Assembly (NCBI GenBank): GCA_946406115.1
Contig: OX291547.1
Location: 4,159,001-4,223,000 of the forward strand
DNA from: Apoda limacodes
Taxonomy: Eukaryota > Arthropoda > Insecta > Lepidoptera > Limacodidae
Length of the DNA stretch: 64,000 bases
Direction of reading: 5' to 3'
The notes beneath the pieces were generated by a model, which saw nothing but the letters and a program-made list of their open reading frames with translations, was not told the DNA's origin and did no database searches. Each line of letters opens with the position of its first letter. The stretch's first letter is position 1. Both the position numbers and the translations under genes were made by a program. Positions 23,500-34,299 of the stretch are shown here, piece after piece.

Positions 23500-26040
23500 C
23501 ACTTCTTCCAGAAAATAATTGATTGTTAAATAATGACCAATAGTTATGGTATTATCCATTCATCTTTATTTAGTGATATCGTGACCCGATGTTACCCGTG
23601 TATTTTGACTGTTTCAACAAAAATTTTCAACAACAATTTTTCATTTGAAGTTTAAAAACTACAGTTTTTATGTTTTTATAGATGTACGATTTGACAGTTT
23701 TTGTTACAAACCAAGTTGTACTGCAAACACATTATTACGAGTAATAATTAAAATAATGTTATGCATTATATTGTGGAACTAAACTTTGTTAGTTAGTCTC
23801 ATAAAATTTGACGGTCACTTAACGATTTTAAATTTTGGGGTCGGCCATAAATAAATAGTCCGTTATAAATAAATGAAATTGTTATGACCGTGATTTACTT
23901 AATTAATAAGGATAAATCAATAAAACTCGACTGTACGGCCAGGAGAAATATTTAATACTCAACCTTTGGATTATCTATACAAACGTAGGTAGTAAGGTAC
24001 AAAACTACCTGCAGTACAGATATTACAGAAATAAGAATAGCCTTTATTTCCCCTAACACTCTCAAGTGTAACTCTCAACTAACCTAACAATATAGAATAT
24101 ACCTAGATATATTCTATATTGTTAGGTTAGTTGGAACCATAAGAACTTAAAAAAAACATGTACGTATTATATATCTACTAATAATAATTTGCCCCAACTA
24201 ACAAGATGTAAGTACCGTCCTTGTGTTTGATTTCGTTAAAAAAACACCGATAAAAACACCTTGTCCTTTATAATAACGCATAGTTCTAACATAAACTTCG
24301 GCCTACAGATTGTTATCTAAGAGCAATTAATATAGAGAATAATAATAATGACATATTTACAATTATTATTTGGCAGAAAATATTATATTTGTACAGTTGC
24401 TACAGTCATATAACAAGGTTGTCCCTCACCTGTCACCCTATTATTTATCGACAACGAACGGTGTTACGTCGCGTCGCACCGTCGCGGTCGATAGCTAGTT
24501 ATCGTGCATTGTCACGTGTCATCACATCACTATGATGACATAACGATAATGGTATCTAGTAACGGAGCTACTCTTGTTATTTTAGCTGAGTCAGGCTTTT
24601 GCTGAAAACTTCAAAATAATTGACTTATTAAGCAAAAACTATTTATTTCTTAATTTTTTAAACGCACTGGCAGAATTTGGTCGCAATTTTTTGATAGAGT
24701 AGTTTAGAAATTTTAACTTTAAAAAGAAGGAGGTTTGCAATTTTGCCTCAGATTTACGAAGGTTCTACCAATTTCTTATTATAAGGAAAGATTCATTCAT
24801 TCGGATTTCATTCAAAGATATACAGGTGATTTCTTACAAATTTGATGAGTAAGATCTGTTTGTTATATTTTATTTAGATGCAGTTCCTGGTGCAGACATA
24901 GAGAAAGAACAATATAAAATATGCAGCAAAGGAGAAGTTTGTTTGCTGCCATCTGACGGCGAAAAAAAAAAGTTAACGCTTAGTCAGCTAGGCTTACTTA
25001 TGAACACATAAATATAAATATATATTGATTCAAAAATTGATTCTTTCATCCAGGGTTGCAACTAAAAATTAAAATTCAAAATTAAAAAAATACAGCGTAA
25101 AATTAGCTCAAAAAGATAAAAAAAATTTAATGAGAATAATGAATCGAAATGTATGTGTATCGATACGTCTAATGGGGAGGGGAGCAACATGGGGAGCCAC
25201 CACATTAGCCTCAAAGCGTGCATTGCCATATGAAATTTTTATTCTGTGACATTGCCAAAAACTTAATCGATAAATTCAGGCGTTCCTATAACTAGCTATA
25301 TGTTAACATGTAACACCGAAAAAGAAATGTGAAGAGATAGGACTACAGAATAAATAATATATTATATATTCAAATAAATAAGTAATACATAATATGTAGG
25401 TTCCTAAAATTAAGTTAAGGTAAGTGATGAAAATATGTACCTACTTAACAATATTCGTACCGTAATCTGAAAGTTTCTGATAAAAGACTTAAAGGAACAA
25501 GTAATAAAAGAGTCCTCATACAAACAGCCTATAAAATGTTCGTAACTCTGTTATGACGTACGCATTCTGTCCTCGTTTATGTGCGACGTAATATTTTATC
25601 TATGACATCATATGTTATGTGAGAATCCTTTGTGCCCGTTGGACAATTTTCACCGGGAATTCGGATTTCTAGGTTTCATGCGGAATTTTTGGACGCGTGC
25701 ATTCATATTTATGTTGCACTAGCCGTTTCCCCCTGTTCACCGATACAATAAAAATGAGATATATGTTTTTTTGATCTAGTAACTGTTACTTTTATTCTCT
25801 AAGGCAGACGGAGTGCTAGATACTAGATCCTCCCTACTAGATACAAAGTAATTTTTTCTTTTTTGTATTAGGTAATTCTTACACTAAAAAAAATACAAAT
25901 TTACATAACCTACCTCTAAAATATATTAAATTTTTTTAAAATAAAATTCATTCTGTATTTACCGAAAAAATCGTGCTCAGGCATAAATACAAAAAGACAT
26001 TTATTTCATACCAAGCAGAGATAAACATTTTATCAATGGT
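23500..26040. other. No gene seen
   Basis: AT-rich intergenic DNA. It contains the perfect hairpin at 24076-24133 and a GC-richer patch with CGTCGCGTCGCACCGTCGCG at about 24463-24490. No supported gene. Confidence 0.5.
24076..24133. repeat. Perfect 26-bp inverted repeat with 6-base loop
   Basis: The left arm 24076-24101 starts CAACTAACCTAACAATATAG. The right arm 24108-24133 is its exact complement. The loop is CCTAGA. It could be a cruciform, a tiny foldback element or a small-RNA hairpin. Perfect pairing over 26 bp is not expected from base composition alone. Confidence 0.9.
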
Positions 26041-26108
26041 ACGTACTGCGTGATCGACCATGGGTGTTTGCAATTGTACGTGTTAACTGACTTGTAAAAT
26101 TTGTGAAA

Positions 26109-26232
26109 ATGCACCACAATAACAGTTTAAGGCCGGATAAGTATGAGCTGGACTCGCTGACTGAGGAATTTCGTACCAAAATTGGTAACACCAATTATTT
26201 GGTAGATAACAAGAAAAGCAACACTGCAACAG
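26109..26232 (+). CDS. Candidate first coding exon, unknown gene
   Basis: An ATG opens 41 codons (MHHNNSLRPDKYELDSLTEE and on), rich in charged and polar residues, to a donor ACAG|GTAAAT at 26232/26233. Codon use looks normal for coding DNA and the frame is open up to the donor. It has no hydrophobic stretch, so it would be a cytosolic or nuclear N-terminus, or the cytosolic end of a membrane protein. I found no following exon in phase. I do not recognise the protein. It could be chance, but the start, length and splice signal together are suggestive. Confidence 0.35.
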
Positions 26233-26756
26233 GTAAATGGTAAAATATGTGAAATTTTTGAAATAACTGAGTCGCTGCGTACTAATACGTATGAACACGA
26301 TACACGGACGGACGCAGGCATAAGCATTAAAGCGATAACACGGTCCAATAAACAACAATATGCTACCACGAAAGGTAGCGTCTGAACCACAGACGTAGAT
26401 CTAGAGATGATTTATAATCACTTTTACAAAATTGTAGATGTCTCGAAATATTTTCCTAGTAGTTTTACGTTACTTCTAAACCGGGCCTCAATGTTTATTA
26501 TGAATTTCCCCACCCTCCTAGGTTTTTATCACTAAAATTTCTCATTTGGCACTCAAATTACCACTGCGTTACCAATCCCCATGACTCCTCAAAAAATGTC
26601 CACTGCGTTACTAAACAATTTTTTTTTATTTTGAGCCCAAGTATTTCGACGAAAGTCATCCTTCGGGTATGTATATGTCTTTCTGAATAAGAAAATATGA
26701 TGTTTTTTATATAAACCTTTTTAACATATATAAAAAACATATAAAAACCTTTTTTT

Positions 26757-26900
26757 GTAAATACATACATTTCATTTATAAATACACCCAGAGTCAAGAA
26801 AAACACAAATGTTTATCACATAAATGTTTGTCCAGTGCGGGAATTGAACCCACACTCTTGGCAGCCGGCCACACTAGCAACTAGGCTGCGAGGGAGTTAA
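26757..26900 (-). repeat. tRNA-derived SINE, copy 1
   Basis: Read on the minus strand: CTCGCAGCCTAGTTGCTAGT (box A region), then a box B-like GGGTTCAATTCCCGCAC and a tail with AAACATTTATGTGATAAACA and CTGGGTGTATTTATAA. The copy at 45693-45841 shares all blocks. Confidence 0.75.
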
Positions 26901-26931
26901 TGTGTATATTGCACATAGAGTAGAAACTCTA

Positions 26932-27116
26932 AGTGATCTTACTAGATTACTTTGAAACCATACACGATATCTAAATAGTAATTATTGATCCTAAAAATGC
27001 TTCACTAGCTCTATCCAATAGTATCAATAATGGTTTATAAAATAAATTCGATCGATCCGAAAATTTAATGTTTTCAGCTATCGTGTATGGTTTAGAAATA
27101 ATCGAGTGAGATCACT
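26932..27116. mobile_element. Tc1/mariner-type MITE
   Basis: 185 bp with terminal inverted repeats of about 41 bp and about six mismatches. Both ends start AGTGATCT and carry AAACCATACACGATA further in. It is flanked by TA on each side (26930-26931 and 27117-27118), the Tc1/mariner target. No coding capacity. Confidence 0.8.
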
Positions 27117-27162
27117 TACCTTTTTTACCCTGTACATATATACATAAATATACCTATGCAAG

Positions 27163-27201
27163 AATTGCTCATTTAAATACGTAAGATTTAAATGAGCAAT
27201 T
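27163..27201. repeat. Perfect 16-bp inverted repeat
   Basis: AATTGCTCATTTAAAT (27163-27178) and its exact complement (27186-27201) around a 7-base loop ACGTAAG. Confidence 0.85.
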
Positions 27202-27832
27202 AAAATTGGACAGAAACGATTGTCTTTATTACAATCTCAAAAAAGATATTCGCAATAAGCAGGGTCCGTTTTCCAGAAACAGCAAAATAATAATTCCCAT
27301 ATTTTCTGATTCACTTTTTCCTCAGGACGTAATTGTGGACGCCGGGGAAAAATAAAAAACGTAAACGAACTGACAAACGGGAAGCGGTCGCTCTCATAAC
27401 TGTTTTACTACTTTTTTTATCGGTTTTATTTATAAAGCTTTTAACGGATATCGCTTTCTGAAACTGTTCCTTTGCTATGCATGTTTCGTTTAAGTTTTTA
27501 AAGTTTTTATTTATGGATACTTGAATTGAGTCCTTAATTTATCAAGATATTTTTTTGTAAGTATTTTCTTATGAACAAAAAGTATTATAAGCCTATTTAT
27601 TAAACGACTTGAAAAAAAGGAGGTTATTAATTTAACCTATATATTTGTATATAATATTGTTAGAGCTGCACAATATTTATATATGTTAGTCTATGTGAGC
27701 TTCTAAACTGCATAACTGTATATAGGTAAGTATATATAAATATCTCTTACAATCTAGATACCAACACATCAATTTCACGTATAGCAACCAAAAAAAAAAG
27801 AGCTCTCTGCTGCTGTCTGTCGAGCACATACT
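27202..27832. other. No gene seen
   Basis: AT-rich spacer up to the minisatellite. Confidence 0.5.
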
Positions 27833-28304
27833 TGTCTGATTGTATACCAGTCATCTTATCGTTATTGTCTGATTGTATACCAGTCACCTTATCGTTATTG
27901 TCTGATTGTATACCAGTCACCTTATCTTTATCGTCTGATTGTATACCAGTCACCTTATCGTTACTGTCTTATTGTATATCAGTCACCTTATCTTTACTGT
28001 CTGATTGTAAACCCGTCACTTTATCGTTACTGTCTGATTGTGTACCTGTCACCTTGTCGTTATTGTCTGATTGTATACCAGTCACCTTATCGTTATTGTC
28101 TGATTGTATACCAGTAACCTTATCGTTACAGTCTGATTGTATACCAGTTACCTCATCGTTATTGTCTGATTGTATATCAGTCACCTTATCGTTATTGTCT
28201 GATTGTATATCAGTCACCTTATCGTTATTGTCTGATTGTATACCAGTCACCTTATCGTTATTGTCTGATTGTTTAGCAGTTACTTTCTCGTTACTGTCTG
28301 ATTG
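27833..28304. repeat. 33-bp minisatellite, about 14 units
   Basis: Tandem units of TGTCTGATTGTATACCAGTC plus ACCTTATCGTTAT, 33 bases each, with few substitutions between units. Because 33 is a multiple of three, the array reads as an 11-residue repeat on both strands: SDCIPVTLSLL on plus and NDKVTGIQSDN on minus. There is no upstream start context or splice signal to support a real protein. Confidence 0.9.
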
Positions 28305-29985
28305 ATGTATGTATTTACCTAAACTAAACAAATATTATTTTCTTTTTATTTTTTTACTTTTCAATAAACGGAAACATTTTTTTGATAATAAATAATGCAA
28401 GACATAGAAATAAGGCTATGTACTGAGGCATATTGTTTGAATAAAAAAAACGGGGATTTTTTTTTTGAAGCATAAAATTTTTCTAAAATATCTTACTATA
28501 TTTTAATACAATTAAATTAAAACTTTAAAGAATTTCGCACATCCCAATAAAAAAAACATCAGATTTTAGTTTATTTAGTTCACAATTTGCACGCGAGAGA
28601 CCTAAGTAGGTAGATCAGCTAGGTTAATAGTTATTATCTTCACTCAGTTAATAAGCGTGGGTGTTTATTTAGATAATTTTATTAGTCTTCCCATATTAAA
28701 TCATACTGAGTACTTAACCTAATAAATAATACCTAATTAAATTAATATGCTCGACAGAAGCACTATTTTTTTTGGTTGCCCTACGCGGAATTGATTTGTA
28801 TTGCGGAATTTACAAACATACTCCAACTAAAAAAACCAACATCACACCTAACCAATATAAAAATATTTCACAATAAATACATTTGTGTGTATACTTTTAA
28901 AATGTATAAGAGTTTATAAATTTAAATGACTTACAAACATAATGAAAAATTATGTTTACGTTAACACTGAAACAGCAACGTTTTGTTTTGAAATCAATTT
29001 CGTAAAGTTTTTGTTTACACTTTGATCTCCGTAACAGCAATTTCGGATGCCTGTTGCTCGCCTTTTATATTAAAACAAAATACAGAAATAATGTTTGTTA
29101 TAAATTTTATACCAGAAATGTAAAAACTTTATTGTTTTAACTTAATTTTTTTTGTATACAATTTTTTATATTCTTTTAATTTTGATATTTTATTTTTTAA
29201 AGCGCTTCACCTCGTAACAAGACGGGCGATTGTTATTCGCGGGACGTGCGCTTATTGCAAAAGCTGCACGGTTACTGCTGAAAGCTTTTCATAAGCTTTT
29301 GAAATTACGTTCATAGTAGGACAATAATCTGAAGGCCAGATTTGGTTACACGTTAGAGTGTGCGAAAGGTGAAATATGTGTTCCTTATCATCAAAATGTG
29401 TCAAATGTATTTAAGGGGACTTCCATTAACTATATGAGGCGATTTTTCGACCCCACTTGTGAGATATAATGATACGGAGCTCAACCCCTGCCACATCTCA
29501 CATGAGCTTTTTTTAAATGCGTAATATTAATGTAAATTCGTTAAAATATTATTTAAAAAAAAACATAATTAACCGCGATAAATATTATTCTAGCATTTTG
29601 CCATATTTTACCACCCTATTGGAATTAAAAATCAATCGACTAATTGTTGATTGCGGTAGCTACAATTAATAATTTATTAATTTGCAAATGTAGCAATTAA
29701 CATAGTTTGATTAATTGTTAATGCGTTAGCCACAATTAACAATACATTAATTGTTTATTGCAATTATTTTTTAACTAAACTGCTATATATATTAACTGAA
29801 ACTAAATATATAACTCCTACACTCAGGTGTGCCTCTTAATGGACTCTCTTATGCCCTCTAAAGTCTATATGAGGCACATATTCTCAGCCTAGGAAAAGAA
29901 TCAAAATGTAATTGGTGTCGTTTGCAAGTAAGAACATTATCGTAAAAATTTGCGCGTGATATCTTGTTATCTAAGTTGCAGAACA
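28305..29985. other. No gene seen
   Basis: AT-rich DNA. At 29640-29760 two diverged copies of an ATTAATTGTTAATGCGTTAG-like word, rich in TTAATT, form a short self-complementary repeat. No gene supported. Confidence 0.5.
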
Positions 29986-29989
29986 TAAC

Positions 29990-30140
29990 TTGTTGACATA
30001 AATGGAACAAAATCACCGGGATCAACATTTGTAATGGGAGTTGTAAGGATCGATTTTAGGACCGTTTTTGTTTTTATTATATATTAACGATTTGCCTTAT
30101 TTTGCTGAAAATTATATTTTATTTTATTTATCTTTAATAT
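29990..30140 (+). pseudogene. LINE reverse transcriptase fragment
   Basis: 30047-30130 reads GSILGPFLFLLYINDLPYF, the RT segment just before the catalytic FADD box. The preceding bases in another frame give GTKSPGSTFVMGV, the residues before it. One frame change separates them, and nothing of the rest of the polymerase remains. Confidence 0.7.
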
Positions 30141-30411
30141 TTAAGGCTTATAGTTGTTGTTCTTATTATATATTAACGATTATGGTACTACTTACAAAAT
30201 AAATGATTTTAAATATTTTGGATTTTATGTACATATTTTCTATTAATGTGACTTACAATAAAAAAACAACCAATACAATTGCATATTTGTCACTTTATTG
30301 TTTGACATCGCTTTTACATAAAACAACTTGACTGATAAACGCAGAGCTTAGACATTCATTATCTTTATTCTGAAATTATGAGACAAGTGTAGGATATAGG
30401 ATACGCTTGGG

Positions 30412-30590
30412 TTGTGGTCTAAGCTCCCTGTCAAGGCTTTTTCCTAAGGACAACAGTATGAGGTTCTTCAAGAAAGAAGTTATCAAATTTCTAAACGCGC
30501 GAATAATGCCATAGGCTACGGTGACCACTTACCTTCAGGCAGACCGTAAGCTTGTTTGCCACCTGAGTGGTACCTATGTATGTATGTATA
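30412..30590 (+). pseudogene. LINE C-terminal end with 3' UTR
   Basis: LWSKLPVKAF in one frame, then, after a shift, FPKDNSMRFFKKEVIKFLNA to a TAG at 30512-30514. This is the usual C-terminus of a non-LTR ORF2. The 3' UTR carries GGTGACCACTTACCTTCAGG and CGTAAGCTTGTTTGCCACCT and ends in a TATG simple repeat. The same UTR recurs at 36240, 45860 and 59104. Confidence 0.65.
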
Positions 30591-31413
30591 CATATAGATT
30601 GTACTATTAAAAAGTTTTAGCTATTTAAGAAAGCTCGTTGAAGATGAATTTAACAACCACAGCGCATTCTATCCAACCGCTCGTTAAACTACTAAAGATA
30701 TACTGTTTTAATTAGTTATGAAAGCTTTGAAATGTTTGCGAACAGATTCCTTACAGTTTAAACACACGTCGATGTTTTGAGAAAATGTTGTTTAAACTTG
30801 GTGTTTACGTTTCAAACTACGTTATTGGCCGAGAAAGCAATTATATTTTAGTCACGTTATTGAAACAGTAATTTAATTAATACTAATTTGAACATCCTGT
30901 ATACTAACAACGGTATCATATTCTATACATGCATATGTTACATAGTGTTATAATTACAATTAGAGAATTATAATTAGAAATTAATGTTTCTCTCTAAATT
31001 GGTCGGCTACGCGTTGTGCACACCACGGGAAAAGAATTTAATATTAGGTACGCGCAAGTTATTTCTCATAATGAGTGTATTTCATACTGCTTATCGGCAG
31101 TTCTTATGTTTTCGGTGTGACTTTACTGAGAAGAGAAGATACAGAAGAGAGGGGGAGAGTGAGCTAGTTCAACATTCGCTGGGTCAGCTAGTTATAAAAT
31201 AATTAAGTAAATACGAACAATAATCACGTCAAACACGTATAACTCAATGTAATGTTAATTTGTCAGACATAACATAGATCTAAAACAAACATCATGGAAG
31301 TAGTAAACAAGATCGTCGCCATATTTAACACTTAGCTAAAGACAGACAAGCTCTACGGAAAGATAAAGAGACCATTTAACGAACTAAATAAGGGCGTTTA
31401 TCTTTCTGTTTAG
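30591..31413. other. No gene seen
   Basis: Spacer up to the Transib insertion. A short open frame at 30984-31202 has no supporting features. Confidence 0.45.
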
Positions 31414-31418
31414 CGCCG

Positions 31419-31446
31419 CACAGTGGGGTATTTCAATGTAAAAACT
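31419..31446 (+). repeat. Left Transib terminal repeat, 12-RSS-like
   Basis: Heptamer CACAGTG (31419-31425), a 12-base spacer, then GTAAAAACT (31438-31446). The heptamer equals the V(D)J consensus. The nonamer-like block matches ACAAAAACC at 6 of 9 positions. Confidence 0.8.
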
Positions 31447-31690
31447 GGTCATAATACCTTTTCCGCAAGTTGTTAGGTTAGTAGAGTATCTTACATCGTT
31501 AGAAAGAGAAAGAAACAAAGCATTCGATAACAATAGAATCAAATACCAGAAGCTAAAATCGGCCCGCACCGCTCAGTCCGGATTTACCGTTCATTCATTG
31601 TGTTCGTGTACGATATCCAGGTGCTTAAAAATTGTGTTTAAACAATTAACTGTGATTTTTTCAAAATACATATTTGTTAAAAAGTTTGTG

Positions 31691-34111
31691 ATGGATTCTG
31701 TGGAGCCAGGTATGTTCTTGGTTTTAATTTATTATTTTACGAATAGGTGTCAAATAAAATCTGTCTGGCTTGGCCACAATGTCACCAGTAAAACAAATTA
31801 CTAATTTTTCAAAATCCGAAAGTTATTGGGAGTTTTAAATCTGTTCTTAACTTTATTAAGGTTTAAACTCTATTTTGTGTCAAGCTCTAACAAATGTTGA
31901 TTAGGTATCAACTTCAATTAACCGCCTATTTGCGCCTATTTTTTTTAAATAAAATACTTAATGTAACCTTACAAAAAATATGTACTACTTAATAATATAT
32001 GAATTTTATTCTAGGCCGCTCTGGACTAAAGTCTATGACTCGAAATCAGTTGTACGATCTGATGGAAGGGGCGACTATTGACAAGAAACTTGATTTTATG
32101 GAAAATAAGATTCTCTGTGACTATTACAATGCCGAGCAGAAATCTAATGTGAAACATAAATTATCAAATTTTAAGTACCAATTCAAGAAAAGGTGGCGCG
32201 CAGCGCATAAAACAAAGGTGGTGTTTGAAAAGAACAATAAAGACTGGCTTAACGGAATTATACTGCTACCTGATGCAAACACTGGAAGCAACAAAACCAG
32301 ATCTTTCGAGGCACAAGCAGGTAGTAATTACCTTTTTAATTCCGTTTTTTAAATGTGATGTTGAGACTTTTTTGCATAAGTTTTTTTTTTTGTTTAGCTA
32401 TTACTTCTGGTCCCGGTCGTCCACGGAAATTATTTCTAGAATCAAGCGAGAGGACAAAACGCCGGAAAACAGAAGATCTACGAAGCTCAAACGAATTAGC
32501 TAAATTAGCATACGCGACACAAATGAAAATGCGGGAAACTGGCAAAGCTGATGCTTCCCGGGTCATGAAAGAACTTCAAAAGACACCAACAAGAGCTAAA
32601 AAATATAAGGAAGCCTATCTTAGCAGTAAAGAACCACAACGTCAACTCTCTATCTTAAGAACGTTCTCGATGATAGCCGATGCGAACCTTTCGAGAGATG
32701 GATACAATGCTGTACGAGACACAAACAAAAGCTACTATCCGTGTTACTCTGTGATACAAAAGGCAAAAAAGGAGATTTATCCTCCTAAAGAGGCTTACAG
32801 GGTGACCGCTACCTGTGCTGAAGTTAAATTACAAGCCTTGATGGATATTACAGCTAAAAGATTACTTATGCAAGATTTATTAAATAACTTGAGTGACGAA
32901 GAAAAAAAAACAATTGTTTTGGTCTCTAAGTGGGGCTGTGACGGCTCCCAACAAGCCCAATTTAAAATGAAATTTGAAAACGACATTGAGTCAGACGCCA
33001 ACATTTTTCAATCCTCAATGGTTCCTGTACAGTTGATTTGCGGACAAAACAAACGAATTATTTGGCAAAATGACACACCTTCATCACCTCGATTTTGCCG
33101 GCCAATACGACTGAGATTCCTTCATGAAACTTCAGATATCACTAAAGAAGAAATTTCTTATATAAATCAAAAAATTAAGGATTTAATAAAAACAAATTAC
33201 AGGGATACACATATCAAGCACAAAATGGTCTTCACTATAGTAGATGGTAAAGTGTGCAACGCAGCAACCCACACCAAATCCACCATGAAATGCTACTTGT
33301 GCGGTGCTACATCCACAGAATTTAATGATCTGACAAAATCAAGACCTGTACAAAAAGAAAATTTATCATTTGGTCTTTCGTTGCTACATGCTCGTATTCG
33401 ATTTTTTGAAATCCTGATGCATGTAGCTTACAAATTACCAATAAAAAAATGGAACAAAAGATTGACTGCAGAAGAAAAAGCAATTGTTAAAACTACAAAA
33501 AAAAAATTCAAGAAAAATTTAAAAATGAATTGGGCCTTTTAGTTGACATGCCTAAAACAAATTTTGGGTCAACTAACGATGGAAATACGAGTCGAAGGTT
33601 TTTCCAGGAATACGAAAAATCTGCTCAAATAACAGGCATCGACCAAAACTTAATTTATCGCTTAAAAACAATATTAGATGCTTTGTGTAGTGTATATAAG
33701 ATAAATATAGAAAAATTTGAATCCTATGCAAAGGAAACCGAAAAACTGTATGTCAGTCTGTACAGTTTTCACCCACAGTCACCCACCATGCACAAAGTGT
33801 TACGCCATGGTGCCCAAGTGATTCAAGAAGCCATGCTTCCTATTGGTCAATTATCTGAAGAGGCAGCAGAAGCGCGTAACAAGCACATACGAGAATTTCG
33901 CTTAAGCTTTTCACGCAAATTTTCACGAGAGGCCTGTAACATGGATGTCATCAACCGCCTCCTGTTCACTTCAGATCCACTTATATCGGGTATAAGAAGA
34001 AAACCGAAAAATAAATTAAAAACTTATAACAGCGACGTGTTGGAATTATTGTCACCCAGTGAATCTATAAACGAAAAAATAGAATTAAGTTCCGATACTG
34101 ATTCTGAATAA
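31691..34111 (+). CDS. Transib transposase, RAG1-related; one frame change
   Basis: Exons 31691-31709, 32015-32320 and 32398-34111 join with GT-AG borders and matching phases to about 680 residues. After an N-terminal helical region comes GPGRPRK (about 113-119), like the GRPR DNA-binding hook of RAG1. The catalytic DDE residues are D in WGCDGS (about 290), D in VDGKV (about 391) and E in LSEEAAEARNK (about 599). Between them lies CYLCGAT, matching the RAG1 zinc-binding CxxC. The order and residues follow the RAG1 core. The enzyme should cut at the CACAGTG ends by nick-and-hairpin chemistry in the nucleus. In an A10 run (33497-33506) the frame changes by one base, so exon 3 is split unless the run is misread or slippage occurs. 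AATAAA (34107-34112) overlaps the stop codon. Confidence 0.9.
33497..33506 (+). other. A10 run where the transposase frame changes
   Basis: Upstream of the run the frame reads ...TTKKKFKK and soon stops. Reading one base back gives KIQEKFKNELGLLVD, which continues the conserved protein. One added A (11 in all) would restore the frame. The run also fits an A_AAA_AAA minus-one slippage site. Confidence 0.85.
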
Positions 34112-34227
34112 AATTTTAATATACTGTATTTATTTGTGTTTTATTGTCAAGTTAGTTACTTAGGAAACGGAATATTGTCTTATAATAATACACTGAAATA
34201 TAAAATTATTGAAAAAAAATATTGGCC

Positions 34228-34255
34228 AACTTTTTGGTCCAAATACCCCACTGTG
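34228..34255 (-). repeat. Right Transib terminal repeat, RSS-like
   Basis: Read inward: CACAGTG (34255-34249), an 11-base spacer, then CCAAAAAGT, which matches ACAAAAACC at 6 of 9 positions. It shares the first 15 bases exactly with the left end. Confidence 0.8.
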
Positions 34256-34299
34256 CGCCGGTGGCGGCGAAAATTAGGAAATCGGTTAATTCGTAAATA

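Larger units (their letters stand above)
31419..34255 (+). mobile_element. Complete Transib-superfamily DNA transposon
   Basis: 2837 bp with both ends present: each starts CACAGTGGGGTATTT. It is flanked by the perfect 5-bp duplication CGCCG (31414-31418 and 34256-34260), the GC-rich 5-bp target typical of Transib. Inside is one three-exon transposase related to RAG1. No second, RAG2-like reading frame is seen, as expected for Transib and unlike ProtoRAG. The identical ends, intact duplication and nearly intact gene point to a fairly recent insertion. Confidence 0.92.

Noticed and set aside
27833..28304. A CRISPR-like array
   Set aside because: The units are contiguous without unique spacers, in a eukaryotic genome.
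27832..28305. A 157-residue repetitive protein
   Set aside because: Only the 33-bp unit keeps the frame open, equally on both strands. There is no start context, splice site or signal peptide.
31384..31569. Minus-strand frame at the left Transib end
   Set aside because: It crosses the insertion border and has no coding support.
31419..34255. A domesticated RAG1-like host gene
   Set aside because: Terminal repeats and a perfect 5-bp duplication are intact, so it is an ordinary transposon copy. No RAG2-like frame is present.
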